Positions 11,673 through 25,600 of a DNA stretch of 64,000 nucleotides are shown in pieces. A program made the position numbers and the translations under genes. The stretch is from Xestospongia muta. Its lineage: Eukaryota; Porifera; Demospongiae; Haplosclerida; Petrosiidae. The notes beneath the pieces are model-generated. The model was not told the DNA's origin. It saw nothing but the letters and a program-made list of their open reading frames with translations, and did no database searches. The stretch is taken from contig OY848918.1 of NCBI GenBank assembly GCA_963693285.1, positions 13,452,263-13,516,262 of the forward strand, read 5' to 3'. Position 1 is the stretch's first letter. Each line of letters begins with the position of its first letter.

Positions 11673-14600
11673 AAGTTGGCCTGCAGACTCAATAGAATAA
11701 ATTTTGGAGGTTTCAGGTTCATTATCATCATCATCTTGTTGCTGTTGCTGTTGTTGGACCTGTATACAATAAAACAATTAGTATAGTTGAACTTGAACTA
11801 GTGTAGCATTATCAAGAATGAAAAGTGCCTATTTTTTATTTATGTACACTTACTGACTGATCTCTAAATTGAACCTAGAGAAAGAAAAATTGTACTGAAT
11901 TTTGTGATCATTTGAATATCTGCTTACATGAGGTCCTGAAGAAATAGAGGTAACATCGTTAACAGAGCTATGGAAGTAAAATAAAACAGTTGCATTAAAT
12001 GATTATAAAAGTATATCTCCAAACAATCATGACATTGTAAAGTTCACTAACTCTTTAGTAGCACAGTCAACAATAGTAAGAAGTGCTCACTAGAAATGTC
12101 TTACCGGTAGTAACTGAAGCAGGAAATAGCTGTTGCCAAGAGTTTGTGAAGTCTTATAAAAAAATTTGCGTCTCCATGAGAAATCCAACTTGCCATCTTT
12201 TTTTGTATCTCATGATCACATTTGCAAAGTATAACATACATTAGTCCCAGTACTTGTACAGCAACATCATCATCAGGGTGAACAAGATGTAAAGCAGCCT
12301 ATAGAGAGAAGCATACATGACCAAGTAATGAACAAAGACTGATATAGTATTGGGACTACTGCCAATGTGGAGACAGTAAGAAATTATGAATTTATCAACA
12401 AATGTAATAAATGTTTTGTTGTTTACTGTAATAAAATACTCCATGTGTAGCATTTGTAAACAAATAAATGGTTCATAATGATGTGAATATGTATATTAAA
12501 GGAACTATAACTTGAACATGACACTCATTGACACAACCACATGCAGGGCTATAATCAAAACTATCTAGGACTCAATCAAAGAATGACAGCTGAAAATTCA
12601 GCACTTCATTTAATATATGCACTCATTGTAATTGTTACTCATTAATCATTGGAACTAGGCTTTAAGTAATATCATTATAACAATATCTTTAAAATCATTA
12701 CAATACCTTTTTGTGTATCATCTTTAAATCATTTTGTATTTCTATCAAATGTCTTTCAATTGTCCTAATCTCCTCTGTATCTTCAGACCTATAATGGACA
12801 TTGTGTAGTTAAGAATATAAAGTTTAGTTTAATAACTCTGCAACCCTGCTCATGCATGAGGAAGATAACTGAGACTCCCTTCCTCCTTCAAATACCAAGT
12901 GTCAAAATAGACAGCACAAAATAAAACTTACTCATTCATTTTGTCTCTTAATTCATTAACACTCTCCAGTCTTTTGTTAAGAACTCCAAACAAAATTTGC
13001 AATGTAAAACATAAGACTTTGTTAAGTTGATCTCTATTAATACAATCATCTGTTCGACGTAACTGGTTATATAAAACTCTGCAAGAAACAATATAAAAAA
13101 TAACTGAGGCTTGGCAGAGACAAGTACAACAATATTATCTCTATATTATTACACTGTATATTGTCTTCTTGAAAATTACAGGCTATGTAGGCCTTACTTT
13201 CTCCATGAATTGTTATTGATAAACATATAAAATAGAATATTAACTGTTTCACTTACTCAAGCATATCAGAAAGTGGTTTTGTCATCTTAAGTTGTCTATT
13301 AGTATAAGAAATGATATAAAAATACCATAGAATGGATTAATATTAGTAACATGTCTATTTCCAATAGAAATAAATGTACATGTACAGTACATGCATATTC
13401 CAATCTAAGATCAAAGATCAATAGTGGCAAAACAATGTTAGTGTAAAGATTAGGGATACCATGATTAAAAAAGGAAATATAACTTGTATTGACTTATGTG
13501 CATGACTGAAATTGCAAAGAACTATTATGAGTTGATATATACTGTTAAATATTTATGTATATTGATAGATGTGCCATATGTATATTGTCTACTGGTAAGC
13601 ATGACAATACTACTCCAAAAAAACCTTACGTAATTAACAAATGATGCCATTTACAATTATAATGTTGTTACCCCTTCATTTCTTCTGATGGTTCATCATC
13701 ACAAAACAATTGAACAACCTGTGTGAAACTCCTCCCACTAGGTAATAATGGTGCCTGACATTCATGTAATTCTAATTGGAGAAAATTATGAACAATTAAT
13801 CAAATTGTATTGGCACATTTTTCCACTTGACATGTAAAATGTGCCTGACAGTCCTATGTTAACAATAATTATATATCTACTTTTATGTTTTATATTATAT
13901 TGTTGTATGCAATTTACCAAGACAACCAATGAAATATAATTAAATTTAATTTGTTATCCTTTAAGTGCTATAAAATTGGGTGTGACAGACTACACTTGAA
14001 GATTCTTGTTTCTCTGCTTATATTTGTGATTTCACAACTACATTCTTTCCCAGAAACTGCTGCTAATAATATGATCTTTGAAGCTTTAGTCAATGTTTCA
14101 CATGAAGTTAGTAACTTCCAAAACAATCAAGGATGATTTTTCAATTGTTATAATTATATGATTTTCATTTTCAAACTACATATATACACATGAGTATTTT
14201 AAGAATAAATTAATAAAAATAATTAGTAATCAGTAATACAACTTGTACCTGTATCATTATTGTTGTCTTGTTTATCATCACTGTCTTGTTCATAGGTTTC
14301 ATAAACTTCCTGATATCTTGTAATAAACTGTTGAAACACTTCGTTTAATCCAACTTCTTCAGACACTTCATTTTTATACTCAACAAGCTCACTAATTTGG
14401 TGTGGAGTATTGGGGATAGCAGTCTACATGTAGAAAAGACTAAAATTAAACTAAGTATACATATAAACTGGACCATCATGACAGTTTATACATATACTAT
14501 TTCATCATATATAATTGTCAAATAGTAATATAATGTTCACAATTAGAGCAACAAAATGTCCACAGGAAGTACTGCAAGTGGTATTTTATAAAAACTATTT

Positions 14601-16378
14601 TTAATTTAATTTTGTTCTTCTAGTATAGATTTGTAACAAGGAGTAAAGCAAATGTATCTGATGGAATTGGCTATCTTCAAATAAATAATGGTTACAGGCA
14701 TAGTAAAAGAATTGTACAAATCAATTAATCACTCCATTAAAACCTCCACTTACCATAAAACATAATACAAAACAAACTATACCTTATATTGGTCACTTGG
14801 AACTACTTTGGCAATACTGTTGAAACAGGCTTTCCAAAAGATGATATGAGAATTACAGGTCACAAATATTGGAGCAAGGTCCTCACGAATTAATTTCTGT
14901 TGACACAAACAAAATCCAAACAATAGGTGAGTAAAAAAAGTGGATTAGAGATTTATATATAAAAATTTTTTAAAGTTAAATACTGATTGTTTATCAAGTA
15001 ATAACACATTGACTTACTAGTAATACATCACCAAATTGTTTTAGTTTATCTTGTTGCCACTTATCAAGTTCATCAGAACTTAGCTCATTACAAAATGCAG
15101 TAACTAATGGAATTATTCCATTAACAAAATAAAAAAGACCAAAACTGATATCTTTAGTATCTGAGTCATCATCAAGTTTCCATACTTTTGTCCAACTCTG
15201 ACAAAACGACAATAAAGACCCATATCAACATAATGTTAGACAAAAACATTTAACTTACAATATGCTCAGAGAACAATCTCTTAAACAGAAACATAAATTT
15301 TTCATCACCAAATGTATCAATATGATCATTAACAAAGGTAGTACAGGAATCAATGTGTTTCCAGAAATCACTATTTCTGGGTCTATATGTACAATCAATA
15401 TAAAATTTATTGTAATTCCTACAGTTAGTAGGGCATTACTTGAGCTCATGGAGTGAAGAACGAGAAAACTTCTCACTATAAATGCAACCTTCATTAAGGA
15501 GGCGAGCAAAAGGCACTTTACGTTGCATTGGTATGTCACCATTTACAAGAATACTGTAAAAGAGTTAATAATAGAAATTTATATACTTCATTTGATTATT
15601 GTTGTATCATTTGAAAGTCAAAATTAAAAACAAGATGTTTCTTTTCAATTTGTATATCATTGAAACAAAGCAATTATTGATTCTATACTATACAAACCAA
15701 TAAATGTAATGTGTTGATATTACAACAGGATGCTACATACATGCATAAATGTATAACAGAAATATGTTGATACATAAGGTTTTGCCTTGCACAGTAAAAA
15801 GCTAGAAAGTAATGATAATTATGGCTTTGATCTCTTAGTTTCTCCAGAATAATAATAAAAGTTAGAATTTGTATCTTAATTTCTCTATACTTAGCTTCTA
15901 ACAAAGTCTTTGATCTCATTCACTTTCACACTGCCTGGGACACTATGTGCATTTTTAACTCTTGATTGTTTAAGCTTGTCTTAGCTTTGTTTTCTTTTCA
16001 AGTTTCTTGCATCACCAAATGTTGAGTAATGCATTCTCTGAGGACATGAATAATATGCTCATGCAAACCTGTGATTCAGGATTCCAGTAAAGAAATTGTT
16101 TTATTCCTTAATGTGACTGAACCACATATAAATTTATATAGAAACTAAGGTGAAATTTAATGCACTGCTTGAATCAGTTGTCTCACACTAAGGCACTTGG
16201 CAATAAAGAAAACCTCAGCAAGGTATCAATCTAAGTATTCACTTATTACTAACCTTACAAGCTCTTTTACTGTGAAGATCTTGTGACACACAATCTCAGC
16301 AAACTTGCCCCTACCCTCAGCACATGTAGCTAATAAACTAGTCACATTCAACAGTGTCAATAACGTAACATCATCATT
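11673..16378 (-). CDS. Copy A exons 40-53: second RIH region and variable linker (residues 1218-1731)
   Basis: Exons: 16254-16378, 15440-15553, 15259-15382, 15018-15197, 14783-14896, 14249-14423, 13672-13771, 13257-13295, 12932-13078, 12707-12788, 12105-12298, 11928-11967, 11854-11874, 11673-11759. The first exon contains LLATCAEGRGKFAEIVCHK, a clear match to the IP3R segment LLAVCTEGKNVYTEIKCNS of the second RIH domain. The intron between exons 41 and 42 is only 57 nt and looks like an in-frame stop if not spliced. Exon 52 is a 21-nt microexon (VQFRDQS). Exon 53 encodes seven Gln followed by four Asp. Confidence 0.83.
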
Positions 16379-16430
16379 CTGTATGAAATAAAAGATAACT
16401 TCTGTATAAAAGTATACATATACTGCTTAC

Positions 16431-19094
16431 ATCTTTTAATAGTACAGCAAGTCGTTCATCAGCCTTATCTTCTAACATAAGACTAAAAAAGTGGTATTTG
16501 TACTGAAAATTTTCATTCAACATTCTTGCTATCTTGTCTTGATAGTTCTTCAAGAGAGGACCACTTTTCCCTTTGGAGGGCTACATAAATATAAATACAA
16601 GTGTTGACAAGATTATAGAATAACCTACCTTCATCACAGCTTCAAGAGTAGTAAAAAAGTCTAGATACTCTTTAGTCTCATTTGAAGTACCTGTACAAGC
16701 CAGTATATATAGCTGTCGAATCTCTCCATCAGAAAAATTCCGACATAATTCAACATGGTCTGTAATGATCTATGAAGAACAATGAGGTTAGTAGTGAAAA
16801 ATAAATAAGTCAAACACTCTTACCTCTGTCAACAGATAGGCAACTGAAGATATCGCAATCTTGACGTCATAAAAGTCAGTAAAGTGTAGAAACATTTTTT
16901 GTTGTACCTTGAATGTGAATTAAGTAGCTTTACAGTAATACAACTATTGCATTAATTCCTACCATTTTATTGCCTCTGCATAGTTTTTGAAGCACATCAC
17001 AAACATCTACTAATAATTCCTTGATTTTGTCTTTCTTAGGACCATCTTCATAGTCTTTTTAAAAATGCTTGAACACAAAAATCAGAAGAGCTGAATAAAC
17101 ACCTTTTGGAAAAAGTAAAAAGTGATAAGAATGGATAACAACAAATATTGTGGAGAGACTAGAGACAATGACTACAACAATAAACAATTATGTTAAGTTA
17201 TATTTACCACTAGTATAAACAATATATTGATAGACTGATCTTGGATAAACTTCATTGCTAACAAAAAGAAAAGTGTTTTTTAGTTTCTTTATGAACATTG
17301 GCAAATCATCTATGATAAAGAACAAAAATTGATAATTTTTATTAAAGCATATATAATCTACATAATGATTCCTTTCAATGTTATAATTCAAACTGCACTA
17401 ATGTATACTTAATGTTCATTAAAACAGAATGGTCATAAAACATTACCAGGGGGATCAGTAGCATCTACTAATGTTTTCAATTCTGATTCCTTTGTAAGAG
17501 CACCTTCACTTAATGACCAGTTGTATATGCTATGGTATTCAGTTGGATTTTTTTGATCAACAGCAGTGTGAATATAAGAGCACTTTGCATCTTCAAAAAG
17601 TTTATGTTCTTTCTATATCCAATGGAAGAAAGTCATGTTGATTTTTATTATACACACTATTATTACATATGTTGTATCATTCTACCTTATAAATTGCATA
17701 TAGCAGATTAGCACTACAGATTCTCAGTTCATCATCTTCATAACTCATCAAATCTTGTAAGATTACAACAAGACGTCCAGGATCATCAACATCAAAGCAT
17801 TTGTAATCATCTCCTGTTTCAAAAAATGCTGCCAATTTTTGACTTTGTCTGTTGAGGGTCCTAATTAAAAAACAATTATGTGTTGTGAACAAAATATCAG
17901 CAAGAGATGAGAGAATGGTAAATAGTTAGGCTAAAGAGGAACACAGGATTTAACAGATGAATATCTAGAGATACCAACATCAAGGATACAACATACATTG
18001 AACTTGAACAATACAATTTAACAATGAAAGTAGGAAAAAATGAAATTTTTATTATAATAATGGCAAGTTTTATTATTAGAATATTGTTCTTACTGAATAT
18101 CCAGACTTGCAACATTAAAAGACTCATTCAACAAAGGATCAAGTCCAGGATTAGTACTGTCTTTATGACATTTGAATTCAATCAATAGTTTCTACATTGA
18201 TGTTAGAGAAAATAATACAATTTTTTTTATAAAAAATACACTTACAGCACAAGCCATGTATGAAAGTTGCTTGAAGAAACCATGTAACAATTTTACAGCT
18301 CTACAAAACAAGACAATCAGATTAGGACATACATGTTGCTACAGTATGTATTGGACATTATTATACTAGAATAAGAGCAATGCAAATGTATAATGATGTT
18401 TGCCTTACATTATTTTGACTTTAAAAATGTGCTGATTGTTTTCCTTTTTATATCGCTGGTTATCTACAGTGATAGTAATTAATATGTTTGAGTGTTAAAT
18501 TAAGTAGCAGTGTCATGAGATTAACAACAATGAATGAGTTGATGCATTTTTTCCACTTAGCAGATAATTCCTAATTGAAAATATAATTCCAACTATAGTA
18601 ACAGATAATATGCATAATTATGTAATGAAAAAGGCCAAAAGGTCATAGAAAAACACATCCCATACATTGGGAAATTTTTTTATTTGAATATAAAGCCATT
18701 CGTGAAAAAGGTTTGGTAATACACTGTTAATAAGTGTGGTATCATGTACAACAATATGATTTATGAAAATTAATTTCATAAATGTCCAAACTCTTTTTTG
18801 CAGAAATAATCCTCCTTAAATAATTTGTGGTGTACAATAAAAAACAATACTGACATTAAGTTAAGTTTTCAATTGGCCATATTATCATTGTCATACAAAC
18901 AATGAAATGCTATGTGTACATAACTCACTGTCAGCATAATGATCTGTCCTTCCATCTAATATCCCAACAAGATTGGCAAGATCAAATCCAGTATCTATAC
19001 TGACATTCCAACAATAGGCATAAGCAGTAAGACGTTCCATGACTTCTAACATTTGAGCTAGCAGTTTAGTATCATGTTTTGCAGGGTCAAGTAC
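16431..19094 (-). CDS. Copy A exons 29-39: central helical solenoid (residues 773-1217), contains the nonsense codon
   Basis: Exons: 18929-19094, 18409-18463, 18246-18300, 18094-18191, 17686-17860, 17447-17612, 17208-17309, 16963-17102, 16824-16907, 16629-16769, 16431-16580. Alpha-helical, matching the modulatory region of IP3Rs (for example VVILQDLMSYEDDELRICSA and DVCDVLQKLCRGNKM, which parallels an IP3R segment ending NFCAGNQ). Exon 36 (16963-17102) enters in phase 1 and reads ...FVFKHF-stop-KDYEDG; the stop is 17059-17061. No alternative GT-AG pair that I can see removes the stop and keeps phase. Confidence 0.85.
17059..17061 (-). other. Premature TAA in copy A exon 36
   Basis: The plus strand reads tta inside tagtctttttaaaaatgc; copy B has tagtcttttgaaaaatgc at the same place (codon 44705-44707, TCA). 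Frame is fixed by the phase-1 junction with exon 35 and by the open frame on both sides. Confidence 0.8.
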
Positions 19095-19678
19095 CTTAAA
19101 TAAAACAACCCAAGAATATTTTATATAAATAAACAAGTCTGTCAACTTTATTATACATGTAATACTGGCTAATTTCTTAATAGGAACATTTTAGGATAAT
19201 GCACTCTTTAACAGTCGTATATAGATGACCCATTGTTTAATATTAATAAATGTGCTGCTATAAATTAAAATTAATAGTTGATATATATATATAAACAAAA
19301 CTTGTAGAACATGAATAATATAAACATGAAATACTTGAGATAGGTTTTTAAAAATAACTAGCAATATTAATGATTTGGACAATTTCATAATGTGCTAATT
19401 AATTTTGATTTTAAGATTTAAAAACTTGATTTTGTTTGATTTATACATGTACATAAACATACATGTATTTAATATGGTATTGGTTTGACTGCTTTAATAA
19501 CTAATGTAGTAAATGATAAAAAGTAATAATAACAAACAATGTTTGCCAGCAATCAATGAACAATTGTGTTAACTGGGTAAAAAGTCTGAACACATTGACA
19601 TTTTTACACAGGCAATGTTACCAATGATCCATGTATTTTGACACTTTAACAATACAATAAGAACAGTACTGTTGTTAC

Positions 19679-22600
19679 CTGTGTGTTCTTTACTTCCTTG
19701 GCAATGATAAATATCAGCTCACGGATCATAGTAGCATCTTCTAAACTATCTACACTAGATCTACTGACATTACTGGCTTTTAATGGATCAGTGTAGCTCA
19801 GGTTCTCCCATAACTAAACAAAATTAAATGAATTATTAATTTAACAAACATGAGTCATTATGCATGTTAATGTTTGATTAGCAGTATGTTTTTAGTTTTT
19901 GATATATATTATGATCTTAATAAAAAAGTGATAATTCACATTTAAAGTAAAACTCAGCTAGCATGAATTAGTGATCACCCGAGGTCTTTTTTAAAGGAAA
20001 AGAGATAGGCAACTAATCTGAATCATACTGCACTATTTCAAATATTCACTATGATTATAATACATCAAGGGTGTCATGTCAAAATGATATAAATGATTTA
20101 ATACTGACTGCTGAAATCACTATTTTAGTATTTAAAGTGGTCAAAACATAAGATGGAAAAGGATAAAAATTGTGTTATACCTGAGAGTAAGGTGACAACA
20201 CTTTTTGATAACTAAGTTATTATTGGCTATAAAATCACTCATCACTTGGGTATAGAAAGAACACCTATCACATATTGAAATATTATGTTGTATCTTGAAT
20301 GAAATATTATTCAGCGTCTTCTGAAAATACACTTCAATAGACAATCTAGGCCATTCCTATCATGTGCTTGATACTCATTCATTGTTATGAACAGTACTAA
20401 TGCTACTTTAAACATTCAGAGTAGTTGAATGGCAATTATAAATCTAAAATGAAGCTACCTATTCTCATTATTTTAGTAGGTTAGATATTGTGTCAGTGGT
20501 CAGCTTAATTAATTTATTTAGCACATTTAATTTTCATAATGAACACCACTAAAGTGTAACTATAGAATATTTCATAAAAATTTGATGAATAAAATAGACA
20601 ATAGAGGTTGCTTCAACGTTATACAATATCATAATATCAGTGAAAATATGCAAGTTATCCCAGAAGCTATACCACAATTGTAGTAATTGACAATAGTTTA
20701 ACCACAATACATGTGGCATAAATAGTTATGTTCTTCCTAATAGCAGTTCTTTAAGCATCTGTTTGTTAAACCTGATTCATTTGCATTGCAACATAAAATA
20801 ACATACAAGTCAAATGTCAACACTTAAAATAGCATCTTGGCATTTTAACCTTTATCTTCATTACCATAATCTCATCACTATGATGTAAGACCACAAAACT
20901 TGTCTGCCTCAGTATGTACAAAGCCAACTAGAACGCAAAAAATACTCTTTGTAATTAATGTCCAATAACTGAAACTATGAGCAAAAAATATATCCTATTT
21001 CAACTTAACTAACTGGATTAGTTCAGTTGAAGTAGTATCTGATTATAGCTTCAATTAAAGACATAATTCAATTACTATAGCAAAGTGGGTGTAAAGGCAA
21101 TGTAGTTGTAGATGAACTAGTTGGCTTTGACATATTGAGTTACACCTTGTAGAAACTTAATATTTGGGATTAAATCATATTGATGAAACTGTGGTAACAA
21201 AGAGTCAGTTAAAATGACAAAATGCTTTTTTCAGTGGATGCAAGTAGATAGGAATGAAAACTCAAGAAAACACTTCAACCAAGTCAATAACACATAAACC
21301 TAAAATCATCATGTGATTATTATATTGGTTAAAAATGTGTGGATACAAAGATCTTATCAGACAAAGATAAGTAAAATTGCCATAACTTGTGAACAAAGCA
21401 CTTTAATGAAAATCCCCACATCAAAAATGAAATAAATTGCATTTCATGCACACCTTGCCATATTGTCTGTGCTTTTGGAACAGACAGACAGACAGACACA
21501 CACACACAAGCATACAAACATACAAAGCAAGCACTGCAATGTTTGCCCATTAATTGAAATGAGGGTTAACAAGATTATTATTCAAACAAGACTAAATCAT
21601 CCTATTATTGTTTTATACAACATTAATCTCATAGTAAAACACTGAACTTATAAAAATTAAAAATTAGTAGGTGTTTTTATGATGAGATTATACAATGCTT
21701 GAGACTCAATGTATTTGATTGTATAACTTTAAAAGTACAGAAGCAATCTAACAAGAAATTTAATTATGATTAATTACACATATTATTGTAGAGGTCCTGA
21801 TTTTAAAAATTATTGTTTGCAGAATGTGGTTGTTGCATATGGAGTTTTATTCACTTTCAATTGTTAGTAGAACACACAAAGATACCATATACACTTGTAG
21901 TCCACAATAATTAATTATAAGACTACCTGACATGTAAGTCTACTAGGTAATAAAAATTATAAATTATAAATTACATACATAGCCTAAAACATTTGACCAC
22001 GTCTACCAAGAAACTTACATAGCAGTGCCATAAGTCATCAATACATCTTCTATTTCTGTCTATACTGGGCTCAATATAAACTGATTCCACAAGATACAAA
22101 TAGGCTGATTTTACATCTGATGGTACTTTAGTGTCTTCAAGAACAATTAATGCTTCTTTAAAGATGGGCCAATCATTTCCTCTATATTTCTTGATTTTTC
22201 CAATCAAAGTTGTATTCATACCCTAAACATGAAATAAATAAAAGTACAGTAAATCTAGGTAATAAAGCTTTTGGACTTTTCCCCAAAGCCTCACAAAGGA
22301 GTAACACCTGCTTACAGTATTAGATAAACCATAGTAGTTGGCTCAAGACCATATTAAGAAGTTGTAAGTATTTGACAATTATGAATGTAATTAACAACAC
22401 TATCCATTTTCTTATATAGTCATTCTTAAGGTGTTTTCCTAATGCAAACTCCTTCTTCCTTTACCATGCTATGGGCTTCTTCTAGTGCTGATATAAAGAC
22501 ATGATGAGTATACAGTAATATGTTTCTTTCATATATTATTGAATATTATAACAGTGCAATGTGTACCTTACAAACTCTGCTAAATAATTTCATTTGAGCA

Positions 22601-25600
22601 ATAAAAAATGACCGTTTGGTATTATCCTGTTGCATAAAGAGGTAGCTATATATATGAAGACACTACACTTACAGAATTACGAATCAATGATATTGGTCCT
22701 TGAACTTCTGGTGAAGGCTCTTCAAGTCCTTGGTCTCCTTGTGAAACAATATAAACCTCATCACCTCTAATTTCAGTTGCATAAAATGACTCCTGTGAGC
22801 CAGAGAAATGGTTCTTTATTTCAACACACTCATAATAATGTAGTCAAAACAAACCTGTTTTCCCTCAATGATAGTTTTAAAAACTTGATCTGAAAAAAGA
22901 ATTTTAAAAAGTCAATATTAAAATTACTCACAAATTATTTCAGCACAGAAAAGAAACCTATTACTTTACCTTGTAGTTCTCTATTAGGTAAATCTGCTGT
23001 ATAACAGAGGGCACCATATAATTCAAGAACAGCTGCATTCTATGTAGTAACAATAATATAATTAATACTCTACATGTATATATGATTTACTGGTTTATTA
23101 TGAAAGAGGTCTTTGATCTTTAATACTATTACTTTAGCAATTTCACTATAAAAATAAAGAAAAAAACCCAAAAAGATTGCATATGCCACAGTGAAAATTT
23201 ATTGGTTGTTTTAATCAATAAAATGACAACATTGTAACAATATGTCATTGTGTCAAGTCACTTTTGCTATAACTTTCACTAACTATCATACTGCATATCC
23301 CTTTCTCTTTGTGTGCAATATAGATTCTAAATTTCACAATTGAAAGATACATTATTATAAATTTTCTATATTAAATTTTTAGAGTTTAGTCAAATATTAA
23401 TACCTTAAGCCTATTATTAAATGTGTCTAATAATTTTAGTGAATTTAGTAAGTACTATAATAATTGCTATGGTTTGTATGCTATGGTAAAATCTATCATT
23501 AAATAAAAAATTTGTATCTTGAAAAAATCAGCAAAATGAATACACATGTCTTAAATCACTACATTTAGTAGATACAATTAATAGTAGTCTTAAGGAAACC
23601 AAGATGTAGCTGTGGTGTGTTAAAAAATATTGTTGATCAGCTCTTGCTATGAAAAGTTTCTTGTTATGAAAGTAAATACTATATAATTAACAAGTCACTT
23701 TGCTTTTTTGGAATAATATAATATAATAATAATAATACTAATAATAGTAATAATAATAATTATAATAATAATAATAACAATATAAAAATAATAATAGTAC
23801 TAAAAATAACTACTTGTTTAATACAATGAAGTATTTAAAGAGAACAACACTAAAGGACAACAAAACAATGGTCCCAAAATTGTTTTGAGTGATGTATTAT
23901 AAATTTATTTGTTTGTCCATTTCACATTTACTTATTTATTACACAATTTTCTAGAGTGACAAGTGAAATTAACCAGTTCAAAGTAGCAACCAATATACAT
24001 CACAATTAATGAAACTAAATAATTGTTACCACAAGTACATTGAAATGAGCATGACTGATCAAGTTTTATAGCTATTGCAACTCAAAAAACATCTCACACA
24101 ATAAACTCTGTCAACTCTCTAATTGTAAAAACTATCGAACCTCTATTTTTTAAGCAACAGCTATACATATTATCAAATACATGTAAATTTGTTAAAAGCC
24201 TTCAATAATAAGTGCTACTAATGCTAAATTGTCATACCTGTCATGACGAACCAATGTACCAAGCACTTTCTCGACATTAACATCACAACCAAGCTACTAT
24301 GTAGTAAAAGCAAAACATAATGTAGTAAATAACTTACCTTACTAACTAACACTACCAAACAGTTTTCATTTGTTAAGTGCTTTCTTGATTTATCATTTGG
24401 TGTTCTAGCATAGTGTTTAAGAACTGTACAGACCTTTCTCTGTAGGTCTGAGGATCTGTGTACACGTACAATTACATAATAGATTACTATTAGTTTTAAG
24501 ACTAATACATGAGCTAACATATGTACATTCAATAACACATATTGACTTGATGATATAGACAGTCAGCGTGTTATAACACATTACTATACTGCAATATAAT
24601 GTGTTAGATTGCAAATGTGCTTAAACCAACTATATCATGTATTTCTACATTTATTATATGTTTAGACACAAACTCTATCTGAGTTATCTACAAACATGTT
24701 GAATCAAAAATTTATAATATGTATTATAGCTTTTGTGTTAGGCAATAATTACATTAAATAGGAGTAACAACATGATTATAGTCAGTAACACAAAATTGTA
24801 CCAATATTAAACTTACATTGACTTTCCTAAGATATTGACCAGTATATCTACAACCTAAACAAGAGACGTCCATATTAATACACAGTATAATAGTATAACA
24901 GTAACATCTTACACGATATACTCTTAACATTTTTGAACCAGTTGTGATGTTGTTGTCAATCCACTTTACTAATTCATCTAAGGTTGTATTAAACTCATCT
25001 GAATTGTATGATTGGTCTCTCTCTATAGACTACAGTCATCAATATGATAATCATTTAACATTGACATAATATGTATACTCACATTTTTATAATCTTGCAG
25101 CACATTAGATATACTAGCCACAAAGTACAGGTTATGGACATCATTGGGTGTTACCTACAATTAGCATAGACATATTATAACATTAAACTAAATCCACATT
25201 TCAATATATAATTGTGTATATAAAAGGGTTAATATATTATTATATTTACTTCTTCAATTCTGAAATCATCAACATTTTTTTCTTTTAGAGAAAGCTATAG
25301 AAAAAAATATTTATTCTAATAACAGGAATATGTATTTGTAGTCATTGCTAGTTATAACTCAAACAACAATTGACTTGTGTATCCATTTCTCTGATCCCTC
25401 CACCTCCCATATACACATACCTCAAAACCATCCATCCATGTATCCATTCATAAACATATGTTTAAAAATTCTATAGAAATTCTTATATTATGTCCTCACA
25501 TTAAACAACTTTCTACCAATTTGTCGTTTTTTACCAAATACTTTTGGCAATATGTGATCACCTAAACCAGTAAAAAAATGTTAACACAATCAATACTACT

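Noticed and set aside
15255..15542. 95-codon minus-strand open frame, also in B at 42911-43198
   Set aside because: It is an off-frame reading across exons 41 and 42. The true frame appears to hit a stop, but this is a 57-nt intron with GT-AG ends.
21329..21645. Cys/Val-rich and Thr/His-rich open frames over the (CAGA)n(CA)n tract, also in B at 49039-49380
   Set aside because: Simple-sequence artefacts at the end of an interspersed repeat in intron 27.
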